Assembly: GCA_019459145.1 (NCBI GenBank)
Contig: JAIBEK010000059.1
Span: forward strand, 62,001 to 126,000
Length of the DNA: 64,000 bases
From: Arenimonas sp.
GTDB taxonomy: Bacteria; Pseudomonadota; Alphaproteobacteria; Rhizobiales; Rhizobiaceae
Reading direction: 5' to 3'
Below are positions 16,734 to 26,402 of the stretch, piece by piece. Every line of letters begins with the position of its first letter. The first letter of the stretch is position 1. Made by a program: the position numbers and the translations under genes. The notes below the pieces were generated by a model. That model did no database searches, was not told the origin of the DNA, and worked only from the letters and a program-made list of their open reading frames with translations.

Positions 16734-17241
16734 GGACGGCTGGCGCCCGGCGACGCTGGGTCTCGGCGGCAATATCGGCGATCCGGTCGCAGCCATGGCT
16801 CTGGCGTTGCGCCGGCTCGACGCACGCCGCGACTGCCGGGTGACGGCGGTGTCGCGGCTTTATCGCACGCCGCCCTGGGGCAAGACCGATCAGGCCGACT
16901 TCTACAATGCTTGCGCTGCGATCGAGACCAGCCTTTCGCCGGCCGGGCTGCTCGCGGTCTGCCTGGACATCGAGCGCGACATGAAGCGGGTGCGGTCCGA
17001 GCGTTGGGGGCCGCGCACGCTCGACATCGACATCCTGACCTTTGACGGACTGCAGATCGACGAACAGGCCCTGACGGTTCCGCATCCGCGCATGACCGAG
17101 CGCGCCTTCGTGCTGATGCCGCTCGCCGACCTCGACGGCGGTCTGATGGTCAAGGGCAGGGCGGTTGCCGACTGGCTGGCCGGGCTCGATACGCAAGGGA
17201 TCGCCGTTGCAAACGAAAACCGCGCCTGGTGGCGCGGCTGA
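16717..17241 (+). CDS. folK: 2-amino-4-hydroxy-6-hydroxymethyldihydropteridine diphosphokinase
   Basis: A 174-aa HPPK that transfers diphosphate from ATP to hydroxymethyldihydropterin, the step before FolP. The N-terminal LGLGGNIGDP, RLYRTPPWGK and the signature RWGPRTLDIDIL are present. No ATG is available near the expected start. TTG at 16717, 17 bases inside folB, is the most plausible start and gives the usual length, so translation may depend on coupling to folB. Confidence 0.95.
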   Translation: MSISIEDGWRPATLGLGGNIGDPVAAMALALRRLDARRDCRVTAVSRLYRTPPWGKTDQADFYNACAAIETSLSPAGLLAVCLDIERDMKRVRSERWGPRTLDIDILTFDGLQIDEQALTVPHPRMTERAFVLMPLADLDGGLMVKGRAVADWLAGLDTQGIAVANENRAWWRG

Positions 17242-17289
17242 AGGATGGCCGGGTCTTGATCGTGGCGAGGCGGGCGGCCTCAGCCGGCC

Positions 17290-17841
17290 TCAGTTCTTGA
17301 CGGCGCCGGCATAGGCGTCGGCCTGCCGGTTCAGCTTCAAGCCGATCACCGGGATCATCCGATCCTCGACCTTCACGGAAATGGTGATGTTCATCGCCGT
17401 GTCGTTCTGCAGACGGGCGACCATGGCGCCGTTCAGTTTCTTGCGGTTGATGCCCATGACGACACGATCACCGGTCACGGCACCGGAGACGATATCGAGA
17501 CCCTTGCCTTCCGCGCCGTCGAGGAACTGGCCCTGATACTTGCCGCCGACCTCGGAAATCGTCGCCTTCATCGGTTGCGAAAAGACGCCGACACGGCATG
17601 TGCCGTCGAGGGTAATGCCGGTCAGGTTGCCGTCGGGTGGCAGGCCGGTGAGGCTGCAGGTGAACTTGGTGCCCTTGTACTTGCCGGCGACGATCTCGCC
17701 CGGACCTTTCCAGACGCCTGCGACCGACTGGAAGAATCGCTTGTCGCGCGATGCGGCATCGGCGACGGGTGCCGAGGCCAGCATGGCAGCGGCGGTCATG
17801 ACGACAAAGCGGCCGAGCGGCGATATGGAACGATGCGACAT
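17290..17841 (-). CDS. conserved exported protein of unknown function
   Basis: 183 aa from ATG 17841, which has AAGG upstream; a TTG eight codons earlier is less likely. A signal peptide ends near ADA-A (about residue 30). The mature protein has two Cys, probably a disulphide, and beta-rich alternating segments (WKGPGEIVAGKYKGTKFTC, GQFLDGAEGKG). I do not recognise a named domain. It is convergent with folK and periplasmic by prediction. Confidence 0.72.
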   Translation of the reverse strand: MSHRSISPLGRFVVMTAAAMLASAPVADAASRDKRFFQSVAGVWKGPGEIVAGKYKGTKFTCSLTGLPPDGNLTGITLDGTCRVGVFSQPMKATISEVGGKYQGQFLDGAEGKGLDIVSGAVTGDRVVMGINRKKLNGAMVARLQNDTAMNITISVKVEDRMIPVIGLKLNRQADAYAGAVKN

Positions 17842-17973
17842 CGATTTGAACCTTGGTACGAGCAACCCATGAACCCGCAGGCAAACTACCTCGGGAATGG
17901 TTAATGCATCCTTGCCCTAGCGGCAAAAGGGTTCGCGGGCAACGGCAAAAACGGCATTCGAGCGCGGCTTGTC

Positions 17974-19056
17974 CTAGCCGGCGGCCTTGGCCGGTTTGCC
18001 GGTCATGCCCGGCGTCAGGTCGGAGATGAAATCGCCGATGCCGGGTCGCTTCACCGCCCGGAACGGCAAGGGTCGGCACAGGTCCATGGCGGCGATGCCG
18101 ATTCGCGCCGTCATCAGGCCGTTGATCACGCCTTCGCCAAGGCGCGCGGAAAGCCGCGACGCGAGCCCGTGGCCGAGAATCTGCTGGGCGAGGCCATCGC
18201 CCACGGCGATCGAACCGGTGACGGCGAGATGGGCGATGACGTCGCGCATCAGCCGCAGCATCCCGACCGTGCCCGGCCGGCCGCCGTACAGTTCGGCCAT
18301 GCTGCGCACCAGGCGGAATACCTCGAACAGCACATAGGCGAGATCGACGAGGGCCCGCGGGCTGACCGCGGTCACCACCGATACGCGCTTCGATGCGCCA
18401 AGGATGAGCCCGCGCGCACGGATGTCGAGCGGCGCCAGCAGTTCGCGTTCGGCCAGCTCGATCAACTGCGGTGCGTCGATGATGTCCTCTTCGCTCGCTT
18501 CGAGGGTCGCCCGACCTCTTGCGGTTTCCGGGCGCGACGCGACCAGCTTCGCCAATTGCCGGACGACGGCGCGGGCGGCCGGCTTGCGGCCTTCGGCGGC
18601 CGCCTTTTCCGCGTCTGCCTTGAGGTTCTGCACCGCCTCCAGCCGGTAGAGCCCGATCACTTCGCGCGCCAGCAGCAGAAAGAGGGCGAGAAGGCCGACG
18701 GCCAGCACAGCGATCGCCGCATAGCCGAGCCAGTCGGAGCGGGAGAAGAGGTCGCGGATCAGCCCGTCGAGCCATAGGCCGATTGCCAGCGACAAGAGAA
18801 GTCCGAAGGCGCCGGCGGCAATCTTGCCGAGCGACAGGCCACGGCGCCGTGGTCTGGCAATGGCGATCGGTTCGATTGTGTCGAGTTCGTTGCCTAGGAA
18901 CGGGTCGGCTTCGTCGGGCACGATCTCGACGCCCTCGTCGAAACTCTGCGGCGCGCGCGGTGCCGCGGTCTTCGGGTTGAGCGGCTCGTCCGGCTCGATT
19001 GCGAAAGAGACAGGCCGCCGGCGCGGGGCCTCCGGCGAAGGCGGTGGGCTTTTCAT
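17974..19056 (-). CDS. YcjF-like (DUF697) inner-membrane protein
   Basis: 360 aa. A Pro-rich cytoplasmic N-terminus of about 75 residues is followed by two transmembrane helices (about 78-99 and 110-131), a helical segment, and a C-terminal DUF697/TIGR01620 domain containing further hydrophobic stretches. The family is the partner of YcjX, and its molecular function is unknown. It overlaps the ycjX-like gene by four bases (ATGA), which shows coupled translation. In E. coli the pair belongs to stress-linked operons with phage-shock genes, but no psp genes are present here. Confidence 0.88.
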   Translation of the reverse strand: MKSPPPSPEAPRRRPVSFAIEPDEPLNPKTAAPRAPQSFDEGVEIVPDEADPFLGNELDTIEPIAIARPRRRGLSLGKIAAGAFGLLLSLAIGLWLDGLIRDLFSRSDWLGYAAIAVLAVGLLALFLLLAREVIGLYRLEAVQNLKADAEKAAAEGRKPAARAVVRQLAKLVASRPETARGRATLEASEEDIIDAPQLIELAERELLAPLDIRARGLILGASKRVSVVTAVSPRALVDLAYVLFEVFRLVRSMAELYGGRPGTVGMLRLMRDVIAHLAVTGSIAVGDGLAQQILGHGLASRLSARLGEGVINGLMTARIGIAAMDLCRPLPFRAVKRPGIGDFISDLTPGMTGKPAKAAG

Positions 19057-20528
19057 GCGAGACGGTCTCCGAACAGGAACTGCATGGCGCGGTCGAGCCG
19101 GATATGCGGCACGGATAGCGTGATCCCGCCGCCGGTCTCCTCGATCAGCGGCGGGCGGAACCGGACGATGTCGAGGTCGGGCAGGTCGAGATGCGGCGCG
19201 CCTTCGTCGAGCGAGCGGAAGAAGGGCTGCGCGTCTTCCGGCAGGTCGCCGGGAAAGACGGCCGTCTTGCGCTTGCCGTCGAATCTCTCGGAGCCGACCT
19301 TCTCGCCCTCCATTGGCGTGCCGACGATGACGGGCAGGTCGTGGCCGTCGCGCTTGACGGTCGCCTCGCGGGTGGCGCGCACTGAAGCGATCGCCATGAC
19401 GTCGATGCCGGCGCCCGACATGCCGATCGCCTGGATGGCGCGATCGACGAGACGGCGGGTGATCGCCTGCAGCCTGTCGTGGCTTTCGTGGTGCAGGTGG
19501 TCGGCCTTGGTCGCGGCGACCAGGACCCGGTCGATCCGGCGGCGGACGAGCGAGGAAAACATGGTGTTGGTGCCGGCGCGGAAACAGGCCAGCACGTCGG
19601 CGAGCGCCCGCTCCAGATCCTGCACCGCCTCGGGGCCGCGATTGATCGCCTGCAGCGCGTCGACCAATACGATCTGCCGGTCGAGACGGGCGAAGTGCTC
19701 GCGGAAGAAGGGCTTGACCACGACGGACTTGTAAGCCTCGAAGCGGCGCTCCATCATGGCGCGCAGCGATCCCTTAGCCGCGCGCGTCTCAGGCATGCCG
19801 ACCAGCGGCGCGAAGGTCAGCGCCGGCGAACCGTCTAGATCGCCGGGCATGAGGAACCGGCCGGGCGGCAGGGTGGACAGCGAGCGTTCGTCGGACTTGC
19901 AGGCGCGCAGATAGGCGGTAAACGTGGTCGCCAACTGCCGCGCCACCATTTCGTCGGCCGGCCCGTCCATGTCGATGGCGGCGCAGAGGTCGATCCAGTC
20001 GCGCGCCAGCTCGGCGCGGATGCCGGTTCGGGCAAGCTCGCTCGTTGCCTCGCTGAACCGGCGAAAGTCCTGGCCGAGCAGCGGCAGGTCGAGCAGCCAT
20101 TCGCCGGGATAGTCGACGATGTCGATCGACAGGCGGCCGGGCGCGAACATCCGGTTCCAGCCGCTCGCGCTCCTGTATTCTATCGTCAGGCGAAGCTCGG
20201 AGATGGCGCGCGTCGAATCCGGCCAGACCCGGTCGCGCACCAGGGCGCGGATATGGTCCTCGTACTGGAAGCGCGGCACGGCATCGTCGGGCTGCTCCTC
20301 GAGACGTGTCGCGGTCACGCGGCCCGAGCGGATCGGCTCGAACAGCGGCAGGCGTCCGCCATGCAGCAGGTTGTGGACTAGGGAGGAAATGAAGACCGTC
20401 TTTCCCGCCCGCGACAGGCCGGTGACGCCGAGGCGCAGCGTCGGATTGACGAGATTGGCGGCACGGTCGGCGAGATTGTCGAGGGCGATCGCGGCTTCGT
20501 CGGTCAGGCTGGTCAAGGATGGCGGCAA
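19053..20528 (-). CDS. YcjX-like (DUF463) P-loop GTPase/ATPase
   Basis: A 491-aa cytoplasmic protein with Walker A GLSRAGKT (residues 37-44) and the conserved DIVDYPGEWLLDLPLL region typical of DUF463. YcjX-family proteins are dynamin-like GTPases of uncertain role. No in-frame ATG fits; TTG 20528, with GGACGAG about 5 bases upstream, gives a protein that begins correctly for the family. It is the first gene of the coupled ycjX-ycjF unit. Confidence 0.9.
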   Translation of the reverse strand: MPPSLTSLTDEAAIALDNLADRAANLVNPTLRLGVTGLSRAGKTVFISSLVHNLLHGGRLPLFEPIRSGRVTATRLEEQPDDAVPRFQYEDHIRALVRDRVWPDSTRAISELRLTIEYRSASGWNRMFAPGRLSIDIVDYPGEWLLDLPLLGQDFRRFSEATSELARTGIRAELARDWIDLCAAIDMDGPADEMVARQLATTFTAYLRACKSDERSLSTLPPGRFLMPGDLDGSPALTFAPLVGMPETRAAKGSLRAMMERRFEAYKSVVVKPFFREHFARLDRQIVLVDALQAINRGPEAVQDLERALADVLACFRAGTNTMFSSLVRRRIDRVLVAATKADHLHHESHDRLQAITRRLVDRAIQAIGMSGAGIDVMAIASVRATREATVKRDGHDLPVIVGTPMEGEKVGSERFDGKRKTAVFPGDLPEDAQPFFRSLDEGAPHLDLPDLDIVRFRPPLIEETGGGITLSVPHIRLDRAMQFLFGDRLA

Positions 20529-20642
20529 TGTTCTCGTCCCTGCGTGATGTGCGTCCCGTCATATAGGAAGGATGCGGGCGCGCAAACAGGGCCGGGACGG
20601 GTGCCTTATCGTCGCGGACCGGACGATACTGTCGCGTGGCGA

Positions 20643-21140
20643 TCAGCCGACGAGGAAATCCCGCAGGCTCCAGTCTTTTCCGACGCCATTGCGATCGAGA
20701 ACGGCAAGCCCCGACGTCGGATACCCCTCCGGGATGGTCCGGTTGACGACGTCCATCCCGACCAGCGTGGCGAAGAGTTCCTCGATCGCTGGATTGTGGC
20801 CGACCAACATGACCGAGGAAAAGGCGTCATGCCGATCGAGCGCTTCGACATAGCTTTCGGCCGGCGCATTGTAGAGTTCGTCGACAAAGCGGAACTGGGT
20901 GTCGCCGTCGATTGCGCGCTGAACGGCTTCCGCGGTTTGCCGGCAGCGCATCGCCGAGGATGAGAGAACCAGGCCGGGGCGATAGCCACGCGTCGCGGCC
21001 TCGCCGGCGACCTGGGCCGCCTCTTCCTGGCCGTCCTGATCGAGGGTGCGGTCGAAGTCGCGTCCACCGGGCATGGCCCAGCCGGACTTCGCGTGCCTCA
21101 GGAGGTAGATGCGTTCAGGAGGCGAGGCAAGGAGGGTCAT
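20643..21140 (-). CDS. SixA-type histidine phosphatase
   Basis: A 165-aa histidine-acid-phosphatase-fold enzyme. The catalytic His lies in LLRHAKSGW (about residue 16), and the second His in LVGHNPAIEEL (about 114). The short length and the RHAKS block match SixA, which removes phosphate from phosphohistidine in Hpt domains of signalling or PTS proteins. The target here is unknown, although a phosphorelay kinase (CckA) is encoded close by. Confidence 0.88.
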   Translation of the reverse strand: MTLLASPPERIYLLRHAKSGWAMPGGRDFDRTLDQDGQEEAAQVAGEAATRGYRPGLVLSSSAMRCRQTAEAVQRAIDGDTQFRFVDELYNAPAESYVEALDRHDAFSSVMLVGHNPAIEELFATLVGMDVVNRTIPEGYPTSGLAVLDRNGVGKDWSLRDFLVG

Positions 21141-21421
21141 CCGAGGAAATTCCGCGACTGGGCTTCTTACCCCTGAACTAGCTTTTGTCGGGGAGGTCCG
21201 TCAACCGCCGTTCAAACCGATTAGACGACAGTCGTGTACGCGGTTTGCAAGGGTATCTGCGCCGTGCCACCGCCGAATGAGGTTTTGTGGTTATAAAATA
21301 TGCTCTTAGCTCAAAAATGTGACAGATTTAAAAATGCTTTGATACGCATCCATCAGGCTTGAACGACGGGTATCTAAAGGATATACAGCCGGCCATTGAG
21401 ATGTTCTTCAGGAGAATCGCG

Positions 21422-21841
21422 TTGAGTGAGAAGATCAATCTTAGCAATTATGTTCTCTCGGAAGACGATGAGTTCATGAACGCCAGCCAGAGGGCTTACT
21501 TCCGCGCCAAGCTGATCGCCTGGAAGAACGACATCCTCCGGGAAGCGCGTGAAACCCTCGAGCACCTTGCCGAAGAGAGTGCCAATCATCCCGATCTCGC
21601 CGACCGGGCTTCCTCCGAAACCGACCGTGCCATCGAGCTTCGTGCCCGCGACCGGCAGCGCAAGCTGATTTCCAAGATCGACGCCGCCTTGCAGCGGATC
21701 GATGACGGAACCTATGGCTATTGCGAGGAGACGGGTGAACCGATCGGCCTGAAGCGGCTGGATGCACGGCCGATCGCCACCCTGTCGATCGAGGCGCAGG
21801 AGCGCCACGAGCGACGCGAGAAGGTCTATCGCGACGAATAG
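21422..21841 (+). CDS. dksA: RNA polymerase-binding transcription factor DksA, zinc-finger-degenerate type
   Basis: A 139-aa secondary-channel factor that works with ppGpp to tune rRNA and amino-acid promoters. The coiled-coil tip DLADRA (residues 58-63) preserves the DxxDxA motif that reaches the active site. Of the four zinc Cys of E. coli DksA only the first remains (C101); the others are T104, S122 and A125, as in zinc-independent DksA2-like proteins. The start is TTG 21422, with AGGAGA 7 bases upstream; another TTG 63 bases earlier lacks a site. The 280-base gap before it is AT-rich and holds no gene, only the expected promoter. Confidence 0.93.
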   Translation: MSEKINLSNYVLSEDDEFMNASQRAYFRAKLIAWKNDILREARETLEHLAEESANHPDLADRASSETDRAIELRARDRQRKLISKIDAALQRIDDGTYGYCEETGEPIGLKRLDARPIATLSIEAQERHERREKVYRDE

Positions 21842-21894
21842 CGCTACCCCACAAGCCATGGCTTCCTCTGCTTGAACGACCCTCGGTCAAAACG

Positions 21895-21919
21895 AAATGC
21901 CGGCTCGCGCCGGCATTTT
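21895..21919. terminator. bidirectional terminator after dksA
   Basis: AAATGCCGGC and GCCGGCATTT form a perfect 10-base stem with a TCGC loop, and T-rich ends occur on both strands. It lies between convergent dksA and the FliO-like gene and probably ends both. Confidence 0.85.
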
Positions 21920-21935
21920 CGCGTTCAGGAGTGCC

Positions 21936-23348
21936 TTAGTGGCGATCTGCCGACATCTCGCCGAAAATGCGGGCGATCTCGTCCTGCAGGTCCGGCTCCT
22001 GCTTGGCGGGGAGGCCTGGCCGGGCTGGGTCGTTTTTCGTGGGCACGGCGACCGGCGGGACGAAAGGACGGTCGGCGCGCGTTTCGGGCAGGATCGGCTG
22101 GAATGGCGGCGATGCCGTCGGCTGAGCGTCGTTCGCCGCAAGATGTAGGGCCATTTCTTCTTCCAGAACGCGCTCGAATTCGCTCTGTTGGCCGGACCGG
22201 ACGGGCGGTTCTGGCGTGGCGGAAGACAGGTCCGGGCGCGGTTCGATACCACGGGACGGCCCGGAGACCGGCGAAAGCACGCGCTGGCGCGCCGCCTCGA
22301 GGATTTCGGACGCATCATTCTGCGGAATGACGGTAAGGCCGGCTGCCGGCTTCGACGGGCCTTCCAGCGACGGGGCGAGAACGTCGGTCGCTATTGCCGC
22401 GGCGGCTGTCGGTGCGGCAAACCGTGCCGAAACCTCGACCGGAGGGGGCGCGGGCGCGGTGACCGGAGCGGCAGGGCGTGCCGCAGGCTCGGCCTGAACT
22501 GCGGCAGCGGCCGGCGCTACGGGCTGGACGGGATGTGCAACGGGGCTGGTGGAAGCGCTGGCAACCGGTTGCATGACCGGCTGGGCAACGGCGCGCGGGG
22601 CCGACGCCTCCGCCTTTTGCCCCTCGGGCTTTTCGCTTTCGGGTGGTTGCAGCGGCGGGCGGGCCGGTTCGGGCCTGACCACCGGTGACTTTACCGTCTC
22701 CGGTGCGGCAGCCTCCGCGCTCGGTGCCGGTGGGCGTTGCGCTTGGGCAAGCTGCGGAGCGGGGCCGGCGGGGGGCGCCGCCTTTATTTGGGTCACGGAA
22801 GACGGCGTTGCCGCTGCCGCAGCCGGCGCGGTTGCCGGGGGTGTCGAGGGGCGGGCGGCGACGGGCGCGTCCGGCCTTGTTGCCGGAGCGACTTCGCGCC
22901 GTGTCGCGGGCACGGCTTCGGCCGGCGTCGCTGGCGCAAGCGGGGTCTGCGCCCGGTCGAGGGCGCGTGTCGTGGCCGGTGCCGGTTGCGATGCAGGCGC
23001 GACGTCGGCGGCGACCTGCAATGGCGCATCGGTGACCGGCCTTGCCGAGAGGTAGGCGCGCTCGTCGCCTATGCCGCTTTCGATGACGATGTCGGTCGGG
23101 CCGCCGATCATCACCAGGTGTTCGACATTGTCGCGGCGCACCAACACCAGCCGCCGGCGGGCATCCACGGCGGCGGCATCCAGCACCTGCAGGCGCGGCT
23201 GGCGGTTGCGGCCGCCGCGGACGAAGGGAGAGGGCGCGCGGTTGCGCAACAGCCAGAGCACGATGAACAGGCACAGGAGCGCAAGGCTGACGCCGAGTGC
23301 TGCGACCAGAAAACGGTTCCCGTAGGCGGTCACCAGTTCGTCAAACAT
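21936..23348 (-). CDS. FliO-like membrane protein with long Pro/Ala-rich tail
   Basis: 470 aa from ATG 23348 with GGGAGAA upstream. One transmembrane helix lies at about residues 13-36. A short FliO-like domain follows (about 40-105: LQVLDAAAVDARRRLVLVRRDNVEHLVMIGGPTDIV is the conserved core). About 280 residues of Ala/Pro/Val-rich low complexity come next, then a more ordered, acidic C-terminal segment. FliO belongs to flagellar export, but no flagellar gene is nearby. The neighbour is cckA, transcribed divergently. The function could be envelope- or cell-cycle-related, and annotation as a flagellar protein should be treated with care. Confidence 0.72.
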   Translation of the reverse strand: MFDELVTAYGNRFLVAALGVSLALLCLFIVLWLLRNRAPSPFVRGGRNRQPRLQVLDAAAVDARRRLVLVRRDNVEHLVMIGGPTDIVIESGIGDERAYLSARPVTDAPLQVAADVAPASQPAPATTRALDRAQTPLAPATPAEAVPATRREVAPATRPDAPVAARPSTPPATAPAAAAATPSSVTQIKAAPPAGPAPQLAQAQRPPAPSAEAAAPETVKSPVVRPEPARPPLQPPESEKPEGQKAEASAPRAVAQPVMQPVASASTSPVAHPVQPVAPAAAAVQAEPAARPAAPVTAPAPPPVEVSARFAAPTAAAAIATDVLAPSLEGPSKPAAGLTVIPQNDASEILEAARQRVLSPVSGPSRGIEPRPDLSSATPEPPVRSGQQSEFERVLEEEMALHLAANDAQPTASPPFQPILPETRADRPFVPPVAVPTKNDPARPGLPAKQEPDLQDEIARIFGEMSADRH

Positions 23349-23624
23349 GTCGCGTTCTCCCTTTTTTCGCTTTCTGGCAGAAGATAGGCGATTTCGCAAT
23401 CCGGCAAGGGCGCGGCACGCGGCAGGGAGCGTGCTTCGCGTAAAAGGCGAAGGATCTCCGTCAAATGAGGCATTCCTGTGGGATTGCTGTGTATGGCGCC
23501 CCTCATTATGCCCGCCCGGTGCTTTTTGCCGCTGCCGCAAATTGCTAAAGAGGTTCTACACGCCCCGATTCCCTCAAGCATCGCAGGCGGCGACGCGCAA
23601 TCCGGGCTCGAGTACGAGGCACAT

Positions 23625-26261
23625 ATGACAAGAGAGCCGAAGGGCGCAGACGACGAAGGTCCGCTTGTGGATCACGCAACGCGTTCGGGCACGGCTCTGC
23701 GCGTCATCCTGCTCGCCTTCGTGCTGCTCGCGGCTGCGGCCGGCTTCGTCGTGTTCCGCGGCCAGCTCGACAACGAGATCGTGCTCGGCCTTCTCGGCAT
23801 CCTTGCGATGATGGGGATATTCTTCATTGTCGCGGCGGTGATCGGTTTCGTCGAGGTCATGCCGCAATCCCATTCGGACACGCTGGCGCGCAGCTTTCTC
23901 GCCAGCCAGCCCGACGGCATCCTGATCACCGACGCCGATGGTCGCGTGATTTATGCCAATGGCGCCTATGGTCGCATGACAGGCGCCAAGAAGGCGACCG
24001 AGGTGCAATCGCTCGAAGCGCTGCTGTCGCGTTATCGCGAATCGAGCGAAGCGCTCTACCGCCTGACCAACGGCTTGCGCGAAGGCCGCGAAGGCTACGA
24101 GGAGTTCCGCCTGCTCAAGCCGCTCGGGACCCATACCGGGAGTGGTTCGGGTGCGCATTGGTATCGGCTGAAGGCGCGGCTGCTGGCGGGCGAGCGTCGG
24201 CTCGGCAAGAAGCTGCATATCTGGCAAATCAGCGACATCACCTCCGAGCGGGACGACCAGGAGCGTTTCTTCAAGGAATTGCAGCACGCCATCGATTATC
24301 TCGACCATGCCCCCGCCGGTTTCTTCTCCGCCGGCCGCAAGGGCGAGATCTACTATCTCAACGCCACGCTGGCGGAGTGGCTGGGGGTCGACCTCACCCA
24401 GTTCAGCCCCGGCTCGATGACGATTGCCGACCTGGTGGCCGGCGAGGGCATGGCGCTGATCAATTCGGTGCAGGCCGAGCCCGGCCAGTCGAAGACCGAG
24501 ACCCTCGATCTCGACCTCAGACGGGTCAACGGCCAGAGCCTGCCGGTCAGGCTGGTCCATCGGGTCCGCTCGGCGCGCGACGGCGCACCCGGCGAGAGCC
24601 GTTCGATCGTGCTGGCCCGGCAGGACGGCGGCAGCGATCAGTCGGCGTCGATCGCCTCCATGCGCTTCACCCGCTTCTTCAACAACACGCCGATGGCCAT
24701 CGCCTCGGTCGATGGGGACGGACGGATCCTGCGCACCAATGCGCCGTTCCTCAAACTGTTCTCCGATATCGTCAGCCGCGACGATGTCGATCGCGGCGGC
24801 AAGCTCGAGGTCGTCATCCATGAAAGCGAGCGTGAGCGCTTTCATGAGGCGCTCGCCGCCGCCAAGGATCGCCAGGTCGACATCGCCCCGATCGACAGCC
24901 GCCATCCGGACAGCGATACCCGTCATTTTCGCTTCTACGTCAATGCGGTGATCGACCAGAGCGACGAGGCGCCGGAAGAGGCGGCGATCGTCTATGCGGT
25001 CGACGTGACGGACCAGAAGGCGCTCGAGACGCAGATGGCGCAGACGCAGAAGATGAACGCCGTCGGCACGCTGGCCGGCGGCATTGCGCATGACTTCAAC
25101 AACGTGCTTACGGCCATCCTTCTGTCCTCCGACCATCTGCTGCTGCAGGCGCGGCCGTCGGATTCGAGCTTTGCCGACCTGATGGAGATCAAGCGCAACG
25201 CCAACCGCGCGGCGGTCCTGGTGCGCCAGTTGCTGGCCTTCTCGCGCAAGCAGACCATGCGGCCGAGCGTGCTCAACCTAACGGATGTGATCGGCGATCT
25301 GCGCATGCTGGTCGATCGGCTGATCTCGGGCAGCAATGTCAAGCTGAAGGTCGATTATGGCCGTGATCTGTGGGCGGTGAAGACCGACCTTTCGCAATTC
25401 GAGCAGGTGTTGATCAACCTGTGCGTCAACGCCCGCGACGCCATGCCGGACGGCGGGACGATCACGGTGACGACCCGCAATATTTCTTCCGCCGAGGCGG
25501 CGGCCTTCAATTATCGCGGCCTGCCGGAGGAGGAATTCGTCCTGGTAGAGGTGGCGGATACCGGGACGGGGATTGCGCCGGAGATCATGGACAAGATCTT
25601 CGAGCCGTTCTTCACCACCAAGGACGTGGGCAAGGGAACGGGTCTCGGGCTTGCCATGGTCTACGGCATCGTCAAGCAGTCCGGTGGCTATATCTATCCG
25701 GTGTCGGAAGTCGGTCGCGGGACAAGGTTCAGCATCTTCCTGCCGCGACACATTCCCGAGGTTGTTCCGGCGAGCGAAACAGCCGCTCTGGTTGGTACCG
25801 GCGGGACAAGCGGCGAGGGGCAGGCCGTTGTCGGTTCACTGCCGTCAGCCAGCCCGCACGACAAGGAACCGGCCGACCTGACCGGCAAGTCCGCCGTGGT
25901 GCTTTTGGTCGAGGACGAGGAGGCGGTGCGGCGCGGCGGCAAGCGTATGCTGGAAACCCGCGGCTATACCGTGCACGAAGCCGGCTCTGGCGTCGAGGCG
26001 CTCGATATCATGGAAGAATTGCAGGGCGCGGTCGACATCGTCGTCTCGGACGTGGTCATGCCCGAAATGGACGGACCGACACTGCTGACCGAACTGCGCA
26101 AGAATTATCCGGACCTGAAGTTCATCTTCGTCTCCGGCTATGCCGAGGACGCCTTTGCCCGCAACCTGCCGGCGGACGCGAAATTCGGCTTCCTGCCCAA
26201 GCCGTTCTCGCTCAAGCAACTTGCCGTCGCGGTGCGCGAAATGCTCGACGGGACAAATTGA
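23625..26261 (+). CDS. cckA: hybrid sensor histidine kinase CckA
   Basis: An 878-aa membrane kinase at the top of the CckA-ChpT-CtrA cell-cycle phosphorelay. Two transmembrane helices lie at about 24-44 and 53-78. PAS-like domains begin near 90, 223 and 347. The dimerisation/phosphoacceptor helix is [14 protein letters not shown] with H489. The ATPase domain shows the N box [10 protein letters not shown] and the G boxes DTGTGI and [11 protein letters not shown]. The C-terminal receiver domain has phospho-acceptor D809 ([10 protein letters not shown]) and a conserved Lys in LPKPF. Start ATG 23625 follows the family; the frame stays open upstream to 23478. ChpT and CtrA are not in this window. 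Confidence 0.96.
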   Translation: MTREPKGADDEGPLVDHATRSGTALRVILLAFVLLAAAAGFVVFRGQLDNEIVLGLLGILAMMGIFFIVAAVIGFVEVMPQSHSDTLARSFLASQPDGILITDADGRVIYANGAYGRMTGAKKATEVQSLEALLSRYRESSEALYRLTNGLREGREGYEEFRLLKPLGTHTGSGSGAHWYRLKARLLAGERRLGKKLHIWQISDITSERDDQERFFKELQHAIDYLDHAPAGFFSAGRKGEIYYLNATLAEWLGVDLTQFSPGSMTIADLVAGEGMALINSVQAEPGQSKTETLDLDLRRVNGQSLPVRLVHRVRSARDGAPGESRSIVLARQDGGSDQSASIASMRFTRFFNNTPMAIASVDGDGRILRTNAPFLKLFSDIVSRDDVDRGGKLEVVIHESERERFHEALAAAKDRQVDIAPIDSRHPDSDTRHFRFYVNAVIDQSDEAPEEAAIVYAVDVTDQKALETQMAQTQKMNAVGTLAGGIAHDFNNVLTAILLSSDHLLLQARPSDSSFADLMEIKRNANRAAVLVRQLLAFSRKQTMRPSVLNLTDVIGDLRMLVDRLISGSNVKLKVDYGRDLWAVKTDLSQFEQVLINLCVNARDAMPDGGTITVTTRNISSAEAAAFNYRGLPEEEFVLVEVADTGTGIAPEIMDKIFEPFFTTKDVGKGTGLGLAMVYGIVKQSGGYIYPVSEVGRGTRFSIFLPRHIPEVVPASETAALVGTGGTSGEGQAVVGSLPSASPHDKEPADLTGKSAVVLLVEDEEAVRRGGKRMLETRGYTVHEAGSGVEALDIMEELQGAVDIVVSDVVMPEMDGPTLLTELRKNYPDLKFIFVSGYAEDAFARNLPADAKFGFLPKPFSLKQLAVAVREMLDGTN

Positions 26262-26402
26262 CTTTGGGCAATTTCATGCGCCTACTGTCCTGACGGTCGT
26301 CCATTCTGCGGCCTGCACGCCGCGGCCGCGAACCGGGTAGGGGATCGGCTCCGGCGAAGCTGGTCTGTTGCGGACAGACGTGTGGCATGTGGTCGAGGTG
26401 CG

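Noticed and set aside
22315..23274. Overlapping Arg/Pro-rich frame inside the FliO-like gene
   Set aside because: Alternate-frame reading of the GC-rich, Pro/Ala-coding tail; no start signal or domain.
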